Source: Xanthoparmelia taractica
Lineage: Eukaryota; Ascomycota; Lecanoromycetes; Lecanorales; Parmeliaceae
DNA: 64,000 nucleotides
Reading direction: 5' to 3'
Assembly: GCA_033085395.1 (NCBI GenBank)
Contig: JANQBS010000153.1
Coordinates: 34,161 to 98,160, forward strand
This document shows positions 32,079 to 43,197 of this stretch, piece by piece. Made by a program: the position numbers and the translations under genes. How positions within the stretch are numbered: position 1 is the first letter of the stretch; every line of letters begins with the position of its first letter. Under the pieces are notes generated by a model. It had not been told where the DNA came from and made no database searches. It saw nothing but the letters and a program-made list of their open reading frames with translations.

Positions 32079-33062
32079 ATGAGTGACACCGTGCATGCTC
32101 TCCTTCAACGCTCATGGCCAGGGGAGTCATCAGCCATAGATGGCGACTTCCCACTAGACGAAAATGTTATCGCACATCTTCCTGAAGGCACCAAGGTTCT
32201 TTCCGCCCACAGATATGGGTCGTCAGCCTGGACCATCACAGCTCGCATCACTACCAGGTTGATCGATGGCACGCTTAAGAAATTCTTCTTGAAATGCGCG
32301 ACCGAGGATGCTGGACATGCCATGATGGAAGGCGAGTATTGGGCAATGACGGAACTCTACAAAACCATACCAGCGGCGATCCCAAAGCCGCTTGCGCGAG
32401 GGAAGTTCAAGACTGAGAATCCAGCAACCTATTTCTTCCTCTGCGAGTTCGCAGAGATGAGCAACCAAGTTCCGGATCCTGACCGTCTCTGCGCTCTGAT
32501 CATCGAGTTGCACAGGAAGAGCGTGTCTTCCACTGGGAAGTTCGGGTTCCATGTGCGAACCTGTAATGGCCGAACGCCGCAGTCTACGGAATGGGATAGC
32601 AGCTGGACCTCATTCTTTGCAAAATTCATGGTGCACGTCATGGCGGAAGACTCCAAGACGAACGGATTGTGGCCCGAGCTCGAGAAGACTGGCGCTAGAA
32701 TCGTCTCTCATGTCATTCCCAGACTGGTTGGAGTATTAGAAGCAGAAGGTCGAAGTGTAAAGCCGTGCTTGATTCATGCGGATCTGTGGGAAGGAAATAC
32801 CGGCACCTCGTATGAAACAGGAGACATCATCCTATTCGATGCTGGGTCTTACTATGCCCACAATGAAATGGAAATAGCGGATTGGCGATGCCCATACAAT
32901 AAGGTAAATTCGAAGATCTATACCAAGACCTATCTGAGACATTTTGGTATGAGTGAACCGGCAGAGGAATGGGACGATCGCAATCGTTTATATTCAACAT
33001 ATTATGACGTTGTATACTCAGTCAACCACATGCTTCAAGGGAGGAGTGTTCGGCAGTTGTAA
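32079..33062 (+). CDS. Fructosamine/ketosamine-3-kinase-like protein
   Basis: A single-exon 327-residue frame, the usual length for the family, which phosphorylates the C3 hydroxyl of sugar adducts on amines and so triggers their release. GSSAWTITARI is in the Gly-rich ATP-loop position, KKFFLKCA carries the ATP-binding Lys, and MMEGEYWAM the paired Glu. CLIHADLWEGNTG is the catalytic HxDxxxxN-type loop, and IILFDAGSYYAHNEMEIADWR the DPA/DFG-equivalent region ending with the family's E-x-D-x(1-2)-R pattern. No signal peptide is present. Fungal versions are widespread; physiological targets are unknown. Confidence 0.85.
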   Translation: MSDTVHALLQRSWPGESSAIDGDFPLDENVIAHLPEGTKVLSAHRYGSSAWTITARITTRLIDGTLKKFFLKCATEDAGHAMMEGEYWAMTELYKTIPAAIPKPLARGKFKTENPATYFFLCEFAEMSNQVPDPDRLCALIIELHRKSVSSTGKFGFHVRTCNGRTPQSTEWDSSWTSFFAKFMVHVMAEDSKTNGLWPELEKTGARIVSHVIPRLVGVLEAEGRSVKPCLIHADLWEGNTGTSYETGDIILFDAGSYYAHNEMEIADWRCPYNKVNSKIYTKTYLRHFGMSEPAEEWDDRNRLYSTYYDVVYSVNHMLQGRSVRQL

Positions 33063-33829
33063 GTGCTTTTTTCCGTCCTAAAGTCAAAGAAGGAAGAAGA
33101 CAATAGGGGTTGTACTCATTTAAGTGGGGGATGATGCAGCAAAACTGTATAAAACTCACACTAATCACCGCGTGAGAGTAGGGCGTACGAGAACATGTGT
33201 TATCTTGTCGACAAGTATGCGCCTTGGCCAGATTCTGCAGAGAGCGCACAAGACTGGGACTCTAGAGCTTGTGGCCTAGCTAAGACTATACCCAGCACTG
33301 CTGCGAACGTGAGTTGAGCGTCCGTATTTACTCTTATCTGGCGAAGGCGTAGGCTGAGATGACATAGGAGCCTCCTGCGACACTAGGCAAATCAGGCGGT
33401 GACCACGGGCTCTGAGGTCTATTATTCTTCGTACATGGATGCTTTCAATCCGGATCATGATCAAAGCTTTTGTGTATACTTTGTCAGCGTAAAAGATTCT
33501 GTATAGACCACACTCAGATCTTCAACTTTGGCGTACCTTACCTGGCAATCGCTTCTAGCTCCATCTGAACTGTGCTTGGAAGGTGGGCTTTTCGTGACCA
33601 CGGAGAAAGACATGAGGCTTCCGGAGGACGATAAGTACTCTCACCGCGTTCTGTTCCCGCCTGGATCCTGGCCGAGCTGGTCGGAATAATGGTAGCTGGT
33701 TTGGATGTCTAACGAAGTAGATGAAACCTAGACAACAGAATACATCGAACATTTTGGTGAAGTAGAGTATCCGAACTGTAAGGCTGATGGCGCTTTGAAA
33801 CATCCTTTTGAAAAAGATTGCTAAACCTA
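33063..33829. other. Intergenic, nothing recognised
   Basis: Normal-composition DNA up to the abrupt switch to AT-rich sequence near 33,830. A minus-strand frame at 33555-33803 has a hydrophobic stretch (FDVFCCLGFIYFV) but no family match. Confidence 0.4.
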
Positions 33830-36800
33830 CCTAATGGAACGAAATCATTATCTCGATCAAATTACTTTTATCTTATCACTTTAGACTCTATAGCTACTTT
33901 ACTCGCCGAATTCGTCGATTAATAAAATTTCGATTTATCTAATTTTATCTTCTTTAATAACTTCTCTTATTTATACTCGATTCGCTCTTTAAACGCGTAA
34001 GCGCTTATTTAATTAATATTCGAAACAATAATTTAAGAGTAAGTTTTATACTTCAATATTATTTATTTATAAATAATAAAACGTAAATAACCCAATTTTA
34101 TCACTTCACGAATTCGTGTTAGAATAGTAATATATTCTTTATTTTATTAATTATATAAATATAATTATATATAGTAAGCTCGCGTATCTATTAGTATATT
34201 TAAATTATATTAATATATAGAATCGACTTATTTTTATTTCCTAAATATATTAATTATTATTAAGAAAAAATATAATATACTTATTTTTAATAAGTTACTT
34301 AATAAAGAAATTATATATTTATAACTCGACTTTCGTAGAGAACGACGATACGCTAGCGATTATTTCGAGTTAATCTTACGCGAGTATTTAACTCGATAGC
34401 TTCGATATTATTAAGCGTAGTTTCGCGATTATATATTTATTTTTTACGTTAATATCGATAAAGAGTATATCTTATAGCGTAAGATTAAAGCTAATTATTA
34501 ATTAATCGAGAATTAAATAGATTTACTCGATTCGTTATAATTTTCGAATACTTATTACGCTTAATAATATATTAATCGCTTTAACGCTCTTCGATATCGA
34601 GTCGAAGATCTAATAGAGAGCTTTACTCGATATATTAAAAACGAGTTATATCGCTATATTAAGCGCGTCTTTAAGATTTTAATAATTATTCTTAATAAAT
34701 AGATCTAATATTACGTAGAAGATTATATATATAAAATTAGTATTATATTAATTATTAAAATAGAAGTAAATATATTAATAAATAAAGACTTAATAAGATG
34801 CAAGAATTATATATTATATAATTTATAATTTTAAAATTATAGTCGCGATTTTAAAGTTATTAAGCTAAGAATAGAATATAGAGAATATATAGATTTTAGA
34901 ATCGATTTCTTTAACGACTTTAAAGTAAACGCTAGCGCGTAGTAAACGAACTATAATTAGAATTAGAAGAATAAGACTTTAAGATATAATTATATAAAGA
35001 ATATATATAATAATATTATATTCGTTTCTATTACTTCGCCGAGTTAAATAAAAATCTTAGAGCTATCTTCTTCTATTAAGATTAAATATAAGCTTATTTA
35101 ATAATATACTCGTATTATTATCTATTTAGTAGACTATAGAGAATTAATAAATAATCTCTTTTCTTAACGTTAATATTTCTTTTTTATTAATATTTAAAGC
35201 TATATAAATAAAACGATAAAATTAATAAAAGTATATCTAAGTAATAGTAATACGAGTAATTAAATCGAGAGCGTCTTCGAGAACTATTATAATCTCGCGC
35301 GTAATATAATATAATTACGAATATAAATTATTATTCTTAATAAGTAAGCGAGAAAGATTAAACGATAGTATCTTAAGCTAATTTAATAGCTTAGTAGAAG
35401 AAAAATAAGATATAATAAGTATAAAAGATTAAAAGAAAGAGTATAAAAAAGCTATTGAAGTGATAATAAGTATATATTCGAATCTTAACGTTAGGTGATC
35501 TAAGACTATATTTTAATACTCGTATTAATATTATAATATATAGTAAAAATTATTAATAAATATAGCGCGACTTTTTAGTCTTAAGTTAAGTCGATAGAAA
35601 ATTTACTATTATTAGATAAAAGTATCTCGTATACGTTAAGATAAAATATAATATTCGAATTCTATTAAGACGACTAATACGATAATATTAATTATTAAAT
35701 CTTATATCGAAAATATATATAATAGTAATACTAGAAAGATTTTAATAAAGAATATTTAAACGTATAAGAAAGTCTCTGCGAGCGACTACTTATATAAATC
35801 TGGCTTTCAAATACTTTCGTAAGGCTGTATAAGCACGCGCAGATTATCTTATTTTGATTTTTATGCTCGAAAAGACTCGGGTCTTCGCTTAACTAAAGTA
35901 AGCGCTAGGAATTATATAAGCTATGCGCGTAATATACTTATAGTAATCCTTATCTTACATTAGAGCGTCTATTAAGTATTCGTATCTAATATTCTTATAT
36001 TAATCTTAATTATTTATTAATTATTAATTTACTATAATTAGCGCGTTTTTTTTTATATATAATTTTTCTATATAACGCGTTAGATCTAGTTAAAAGAAAT
36101 AAAAAAAATATTTCTTATAAGCTTATAAAATTAAGTAACTTAATTATAAAGACTTAAGATTAAAAAAGACTAAATAATATATATTAGATAAAATTTATTA
36201 CGTAATTTTACTTCTCTTTAATATAATTTATTCTTTTTTAATTATTTTATTTATTATTAATTTTAAGAGACTTAACGTTTTAAGCTTAAATAGCTTTCTT
36301 TATTTTTAATTTTAAAATAATTATTATAAACTTTAATTATTAATTATAATAATTAAAAAGTAGATAATACTTCGTTTAAATATTTTTATAAAGTGAAATT
36401 TATTTATAATAATAAAAGAGTTCGATAAATATATTTATTAAATTATTAATTTAGAATATTAATAGAGAGATTTAATTATATAAATAGATATTAAATATAT
36501 ACGTATTCGAAGCTAATTAAAAGTTAATTATAGCGTTTCGATATTTATAGATATATTTAGATTAGTTATTTCTCGATTATCTTCGTATAGTGCGTAGAAA
36601 TATCTTATTAATTATAACGCGCTCTATATCTCTAAAAAGCGATTAATTATAATATTATATTTTTAAGAGAATATGTGAATAGATTCTCGATATTTAGAAT
36701 AATGTTAATATACTTAATTTTAATAAATATATCGAGATTATTATTTCTAACGAAAATTACTTAAAGACGTTAATAAAAGATTTATATTATAAAGAAATTA

Positions 36801-37690
36801 TAAAGAAAGATAAGTTTAAGCTTTTAAATAAGATAAACGTAATTTAAATTATTAATTACGAAGAGATTTAAATTAAGAATACTAAGATCGTTAAGATTTT
36901 TTTAATAATAATAGCTAAGATCGAGAAAGAAGCGAGAATAGATTAAGAACGAGTTTATTTAAAAAATTAATAAAGATGTTTATAATTTATTAACGTGATA
37001 ATAATTATATTTTATAATTAAATATAAAGTAAAATTAAGAAGATTTTATTAATTTCATATAATATTAAGAGAATTATTAGAATTATAAGCGAGTAGAATT
37101 ATCACGTAAAGACTTCGTAAGTATCGTTTAATCTATTAAATATTTACTTTCTTTAAGATCTAATCTTATTCGACGTCGCTATATAATAAGTTTTTTACTA
37201 TATAGATATTATAATAGATCGAAAAGATATTATTATTTATCGTTCGTAGATTCTCGAAGAATATAGAATTCGATATATTTAATAGAAGATATCGCAAGTA
37301 GAAGAGCTTTTCTATCTTTTTATATTAACTACGTCTTTGCTTTAAATTAAAGAACAATATTAATATAATTTAACGTTTATTATTTTTATAGCTTAGATTA
37401 TTAAATTAAACGCTTTATTAGTTAAGAAGATAAATCGATAATCGTTTTATAAAAGAATTATATTTATGTAATTTAAATTTAAAAATTATTTAATAAGTTT
37501 TAATAGATTTTATTTATTCTACGCGAATAAAATAAGAGAAGTCGATAAGATTATAAGAGAGCTCGAATATTTAATCGACTCGTATAGGTCTCGTTTATCG
37601 TCTAATATAATAATTAAAGAATAGAATAAAGAATAAAATAAATAGATAAATAAAAATATGAAAAATATAACTAAATAAATATAAATATGT
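33830..37690. repeat. AT-rich, RIP-degraded repeat block
   Basis: Almost 4 kb of very AT-rich DNA rich in TA, TTAA and AATTA words, with stop codons in all frames and no open frame of note. Edges are sharp on both sides. Residual CG-containing islands (such as CGCGA, TCGAC) are spaced through it. This is how transposons look after repeat-induced point mutation. I cannot assign the original element. Confidence 0.8.
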
Positions 37691-37699
37691 AGATTGGAT

Positions 37700-38740
37700 T
37701 GGAATTCATACGCGTGTCTATCTAACTATATGAAAGATAATTACGGGAGTCTCTGTAGCAATGATGTAAGGAAAACCTTCGTGGCAACTCTGTCGCCAGG
37801 GTGAAAAAACCTTACAGTACCCCTGTTTGAGCCTGCTGTTTTGAGTCTATGCACCACCTCGGATTGCTGCCGTCTAGGGAATCATCACGTCGCCGTCTGC
37901 TTGTCCGTTCAGATGCCTTCACCGATGCCCCTCAGGGCATCTCTATCTCGTACAGTTGCTCCCTCGCTAGGGAGTACTGTCCTAGTAGGCCTGACCTGAT
38001 AAGCCATCTGGTTGACGCCCGCGCCCCTTTAGGGGTGGTTAGCATTCTCCGAAGGTCACTCATCCCCGCGGATTCCAGAAGTGCCGGCCTGTATTGCCCC
38101 AGTCTGGGGCAGAAGATGAGGATATATTTGGTGTCCTGTTTCGGCCAGCCACAATCACAGCTAGCTGACTGTATGTTTGGGACCCTGCACCGAAACAGGA
38201 ATTGGGTAAACCCAATTTTCTCGGTTCTCATTTAAATTAGGGCGGAGCTCTCGGCTTTCGCGAGACTATTATGAAGGATTTTCCTCGCTTTCCAGTCCTC
38301 GGCCCCTTATGCTGGCGTCCTCTTATATTCCGGTATTCCTGACCGGTAGCCTTCCCACATAGCGTGCCAGGCTGAGTCGCCCCAGCCCCACACCTGGTTT
38401 CTCTTCTCTCTCCTTTTCATTTCTTTCCCCTTTCTTTCCCTCCGTTCTCATCCTCTTTATCTGACCCTTCCTTATTCTTCAGTTGAAGGGCTTTCTTTGC
38501 CCACAAGCTCTTCTCCTCCGCTGGGGCTGATATTGCTTTTACGCTACGACCCCTTTTGCTCCGGAGTGTTCTTCTAATACGTGCGTTCCCGATCTTCGTC
38601 ACTTCGTGTATCCTCCTAAGGGCCTAATAGCGGAGGACTGCCAGATCTAGAGAGATTTGCATCGGATAGACGCCTGTTTTCGCTTCCAGTTCCCTGGTGT
38701 TTGTCACCTTGTACGCCCCAGACACATGCCGCATGCATTT
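37700..38740 (-). mobile_element. Non-LTR retrotransposon (LINE) 3' fragment
   Basis: Minus-strand translation at 38231-37932 reads like the end of a fungal LINE reverse transcriptase/RNase H polyprotein: RKIG-like FTQFLFRCRVPNIQSASCDC GWPKQDTKYILIFCP is the zinc-knuckle-type C-terminal motif, followed by TPKGARASTRWLIRSGLLGQ. Upstream (higher coordinates), TRELEAKTGVYPMQISLDL and VTKIGNARIRRTLRSKRG match the segment that usually precedes it. Frames are broken by stops near 38,640. Composition is normal here although AT-rich tracts flank it on both sides, so this fragment escaped RIP or arrived later. Confidence 0.65.
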
Positions 38741-38949
38741 GTTTTTGTAACGCCTGAATCCGCTAGCGCAGAACTAGCGGAGCTGACTAAGGTATCAAGG
38801 ACGTAGTATAGTTAGAAGTTTAGAATTCTCTATTGCTAAAGTTGCTAGAACTAATCTCTAAAGAATCCTAGAATTCCAGGGACCACAGGGTCTATATGCG
38901 GGCTGCCAAGCACCCTAAGAAAACTCTTCATAGTCACATACGTCAGCGA

Positions 38950-39012
38950 CTAATCATATGGGAACACGCTACACTTAGTATGGACCATCCCAGTGCAAAT
39001 GCCATCCCAATA
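38950..39012 (+). repeat. Left terminal inverted repeat
   Basis: Pairs with 42485-42548 in opposite orientation. The few mismatches between the copies are C/T or G/A transitions, in keeping with RIP or ordinary deamination. Confidence 0.75.
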
Positions 39013-39289
39013 CGAATTTTTATTATTATTCTAATTATCTATTCATATATATATATATATTAAAAACTATAATAATCTATTTCAATCTTTCTATTAAATC
39101 TAATCTTAATTAACTCCTTGATTTTTCTTATAGCAAACTTAAATTACTTGATCTTCTTATTTCTAAATACGTTATATACTCGTAACTCTTTAATATTTGC
39201 CTATTTTAAAGTTCTTTAAGCTCTTTAAACTTCTATTTTCTTACGAGTAATAATCTTAGATCGAGCCTCGTAAGAGTAGATATGTAAGG

Positions 39290-39440
39290 GCGCTTTCCAA
39301 TTGTACCATAGAACTAAAAATATTGGTCATGGGTTCGGGTGCCGCGCTTCATAGAAGGCGCACCCTATTTGAACTCATATGGCTATGGAGTTCATACGGC
39401 GCACCCACAGGCACCCATATGGCTCCGTACGGCCTAACAA
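39290..39440. repeat. Normal-composition island in AT-rich DNA
   Basis: About 150 bases with balanced base composition inside the degraded element. It contains self-complementary pieces (GGGTGCCGCGC facing GGCGCACCC, and CATATGGC repeated). Probably an end fragment of another small element; no coding potential. Confidence 0.4.
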
Positions 39441-40003
39441 GATAATATCTCTCTTTTAAATTATCGTATAAGACTCTATTTTACGGGCTACTCGAGTTAT
39501 TATAGTCTATTAAATATTCTCTAATTCTCGCTTAGCTAGAAGATTTAAAAATATCTTTAATTTAATCTTACGAATATATCTATTAAGTATTCTATCGATT
39601 AAAAATATATCTTATAACTCTTTCTTATATTATATAACTTAACGATAAATATATAATATTAATTAGTCTTTAAGATTAGATAATTCTTATTCTAATATCT
39701 TTTCTCTTATCGAAGAGTCTCTTCGCTAAAACCTAGTTAAATAATTTAAAATAATAGTCGAATCGTAGGGAAATAGGTCTATTTTCCGTTATGTAGATAT
39801 AATAGTAAATTTCTTAAAAGCTTAATTATAAATTACTTGAAAATTAATTAAAAAATAGATTATTATATAGTTATTATTAACCTAACGTATTGCGATATCG
39901 ATTGCCTTCGTATATTAGTGCTTAAATAACTGGAAAACACTAATATCTAATAGCTAATATAGATATCAAGAGTATAAGAATAGATAAAATAAGATAATAT
40001 TTG

Positions 40004-40149
40004 TCGAAAATATAGGAAGGATGATTGATTGTTTTCCAACACTCCCCTGAAACAGGACTATTTAACATACAAATTAGGTGGCTGGTCAAGCGACTGCCGC
40101 GAGAAGGCTGGGAATGATCCCTGCACCAACATTGGGGGCTAAATTTCAA
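40004..40149 (+). repeat. Clean copy of a 146-base direct repeat
   Basis: Aligned base for base, without gaps, to 41402-41547. This copy keeps normal composition. It contains CCAACACTCCCCTGAAACAG and GGGGGCTAAATTTCAA, which remind me of Ty1/copia LTR or primer-site sequence, though I cannot prove that. All differences between the two copies are C-to-T or G-to-A from this copy to the other. Confidence 0.75.
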
Positions 40150-40214
40150 CACTCCCCTATTGCCATCCTTCGAACGCAAAAATGAAGCCATACACAAAAC
40201 CCCAGATCATATAC

Positions 40215-40490
40215 ACACACATCATCCTGGTGTCACTCATCATCCTAATACACGCACCATCCTGGTGTTCCAACACATCGTCCTAATGTCATATCCAACA
40301 CATCATCCTAATGCACGCACCATCCTGGTGTCACTCGTCATCCTGACGCACACACCGTCCTGATGTCACATGCCAACACATCATTCTGATGCACGCACCA
40401 TCCTGGTGTTCCAACACACCGTCCTGGTGTCACTCGTCATCCTGACGCACACACCGTCCTGGTGTCACATGTCAACACACACACGCACAC
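40215..40490 (+). repeat. Minisatellite with CATCCTGGTGT-type units
   Basis: Tandem, imperfect copies of short units such as CATCCTGGTGTCACTCGTC and CATCCTGACGCACACACCG, arranged in a higher-order pattern of roughly 110 bases. Both strands show apparent Thr/His/Pro-rich frames as a by-product. It lies straight after the clean direct repeat. Confidence 0.7.
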
Positions 40491-41340
40491 ACATGCACCA
40501 TCTCAAGGCTCCTCTACCTAAAACGAATACGCGATTGCTGCATAAGCTGACTCGATGCATTTTCGTTTAGTACCCCTTTTTTCTTGTAGTCATTTCGGTA
40601 TTAGATTCGAACGTTTATCTTAATATATATCGCCGTGAATCTTCTCACAAGTCTTACACGATGTTCTTTCTTTAGTCTGAGCTTTATTCTTAATTATCGT
40701 AGTTATCGTATAGATTATTTCTTAATTCTTAGACTTCTCTCTCTTCCTCTCCTCTTTTAGTAATATTATAATAGCTTTTATAATTATTATATTAGATATA
40801 ATAGTCTAAATTTTAATTAAATACTAAAGATTATTTAGAAGAGATATCGTAAGATAGAGAATTATATATTTATTAAATATAAGAATAACGTTTATCGCGA
40901 GAATACGTTCTTCGAGAGTCTTGATATACGTAATATAATTCGATATTAATTTAAAATTATAATACTTAATAATATAATAGACTTTTATAAGTTATATAAA
41001 CTTATCGTCGCTCTTAGACTAAAATCGAGTCGAGATTTAAATTATTATTTTAAAATTATAGTTGAATATATCGGCGATAAGTCTCTTCTTAACTTCAGGG
41101 CTAATTATAAAAATTATAACGTCTGCGATATCTATAAAAGACTCAATTTATTTAATCTAAGCTGCGAGAGTTAATGTATCGAAGATCTCTTCTTAAGTAT
41201 ATTTTCAAAGCTTCTATTTCCTTAATAAGATTCGTATATTCACGATTTACTCTAAATAATTAATCTTAATTAATTAACGAATAGAAGACTTAAAGAATAG
41301 ATTAACGATAATACGTTTTTTAGATATCTTGAGTAATAAT

Positions 41341-41355
41341 AATAATAATAATAAA
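41341..41355. repeat. TAA microsatellite
   Basis: A short run of AAT/TAA triplets just left of the mutated direct-repeat copy. Confidence 0.7.
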
Positions 41356-41401
41356 TAGCAATAGCAGTGAATAAATAGCGTTAAATCAAGTTTATAACCT
41401 A

Positions 41402-41547
41402 TCGAAAATATAGAAAGAATAATTAATTATTTTTTAATATTCTTCTAAAATAGAATTATTTAATATATAAATTAGATAACTAGTTAAGCGACTATCGCGA
41501 GAAGGCTGAGAATAATCCCTGCATTAATATTGGGGGCTAAATTTCAA
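41402..41547 (+). repeat. RIP-mutated copy of the 146-base direct repeat
   Basis: Same length and order as 40004-40149, but with about thirty substitutions, all C-to-T or G-to-A relative to the clean copy. The final 20 bases, including GGGGGCTAAATTTCAA, are unchanged. Confidence 0.75.
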
Positions 41548-42484
41548 TAATATTATTATCTTCCATGTATTTGAGAATCTCTCTTATAAGATAACTATCG
41601 TAATTATTAAATAGAAGTATTCTCCGCGTTATTATACGTCTATTCTTTATAAAACGATCGAAGTACTTAATCTAGATCTTATATAGATTATTATTTACGT
41701 ATTTAGTATCGCTAATACTCTAGAAAATATCGGGATTAAGACTATTTTAAAATTAGTTATTAAGATAATATTTCTTAGCTAGAATTAATATAAAGAAAAG
41801 CGTATAGTTCAAATTACTAATACACTTAATTAATATAATATATTCTCTATTATTCGTATTCGTTTAGTAATAGAGTAAAAGTCTATACTCTTCTATAATA
41901 ACTTATTAACTCTTTTCTACTTCAATTTGAAAGTTAGTCTTATTATATTATAGATGTCTTCTAATTTTACTTTAAACTCTTAATAAACGCTCTAAAAACG
42001 TTAAAATTAATCTAGAATTTTTTCTAACTTATGTGTATTCGTTTATTAAGATATAAGAGACTTTTATTTACGTATTTTATATTAAGAATAACGCTTTAAA
42101 AATCGTGTAGATTAATAATTTTCTACTTGGTTAAATAAATTAGAGCGCTCGCGAAGAATAAAATTTATAGCTCTTATAAGTATCGAACGACGATAAGATA
42201 TTTTTAATTTATCGAGTGTATATATTAATCAAGAGTCTATTCTTTATAATCTGTGAGAATATAAAAGTAATTATCTTTAGAACTTATTTTATTATAGCGA
42301 TTTAGAAGCTAATAATAGAGCACATTGAATTTAGTAATCAATCGAGTAATTTTAGACTTTATTTCGGACGTAATAGTGACTAAGACCTCTTGGATACGTA
42401 ATTGAATTACGATATATGAATCAGATATATTATGATTGTGATGAATAGATGTGGGATGGGTGGGTTAAAAAATCAAGAAAATTG

Positions 42485-42548
42485 GTGTTGGGGTGGCATT
42501 TGCACTGGGATGGCCCATACTAAGTGTAGCGTGTTCCCATACGATTAG
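42485..42548 (-). repeat. Right terminal inverted repeat
   Basis: Reverse complement of the repeat at 38950-39012; see the 3.6-kb element. Confidence 0.75.
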
Positions 42549-43197
42549 GTACGGAGATAGATCGGCGAGAAAGTCCCCGAGACCGGTGACGAGCATGGTA
42601 CTCTTTCGTGGACATCTCAAAAAGAGATTTCATGCAGTATCTCGGGTGGAGTACAGGTTAAAGCCTAAAACTGTCTTAGGTATGCATAGGTATTTTTCAT
42701 GTGTGCGATACGGGACGCGCTAGTAGGGGCGAAATGTAAAGATACCTAGTGATTGGTTATAATGTTATTTGAACAGGTGTAAAATCCGTTAAGTTGATTA
42801 TTAATGATTACGGCATGCTAGGCGATCTTGAAGTCACAATAATAAATGCCGCAATTTCTCCATTTCCATTCGAATTTATTCTAGTAGCCTTGTTCTTAAT
42901 CTGTTCCAGTCCTTTCTTTTAAAAGCATTCAAGTTCAAATGTCCATAACGCCTCTCTCCACCCTCCAAAAAAGGCTATCCCTGTGCCTCGCACTGGATTA
43001 ATCACGCTTTTGATTCACGAACACCAAGGCAGGAAAACATCTCCAGTCACAAATCTTAATCCAAACTTAAGCAAATAACTCAAGACTGCTACGACCACCA
43101 TGCCGATCAATACGCCCAGAGAGCAAGATAGATTCTTATTGCGATGCCCCTCTCCCCTCACGAGTGAAAAGATCATAATAAAGTAAGACTAAGCCAT
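42549..43197. other. Intergenic, nothing recognised
   Basis: Normal-composition DNA between the inverted-repeat element and the broken transporter gene. No motif seen. Confidence 0.4.

Larger units (their letters stand above)
38950..42548. mobile_element. 3.6-kb element bounded by ~60-base terminal inverted repeats
   Basis: The left end (38950-39012) and right end (42548-42485) are inverted copies with only a few differences, sharing GGGAACACGCTACACTTAGT and CATCCCAGTGCAAATGCCA. The interior is mostly AT-rich with no open frame, broken by a few normal-composition islands: 39290-39440, the direct repeats at about 40 and 41.4 kb, and the minisatellite at 40.2-40.5 kb. This is best read as a RIP-degraded DNA transposon, possibly with another element nested in it. 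Target duplication could not be defined. Confidence 0.65.

Noticed and set aside
37849..38235. 128-codon plus-strand frame
   Set aside because: The opposite strand carries recognisable LINE protein sequence, so this is its mirror.
40215..40490. CRISPR-like array
   Set aside because: Units are contiguous and imperfect without unique spacers, and the host is a fungus.
40160..40570. Thr/His/Pro-rich plus-strand frames
   Set aside because: By-products of the minisatellite; no start context or domain.
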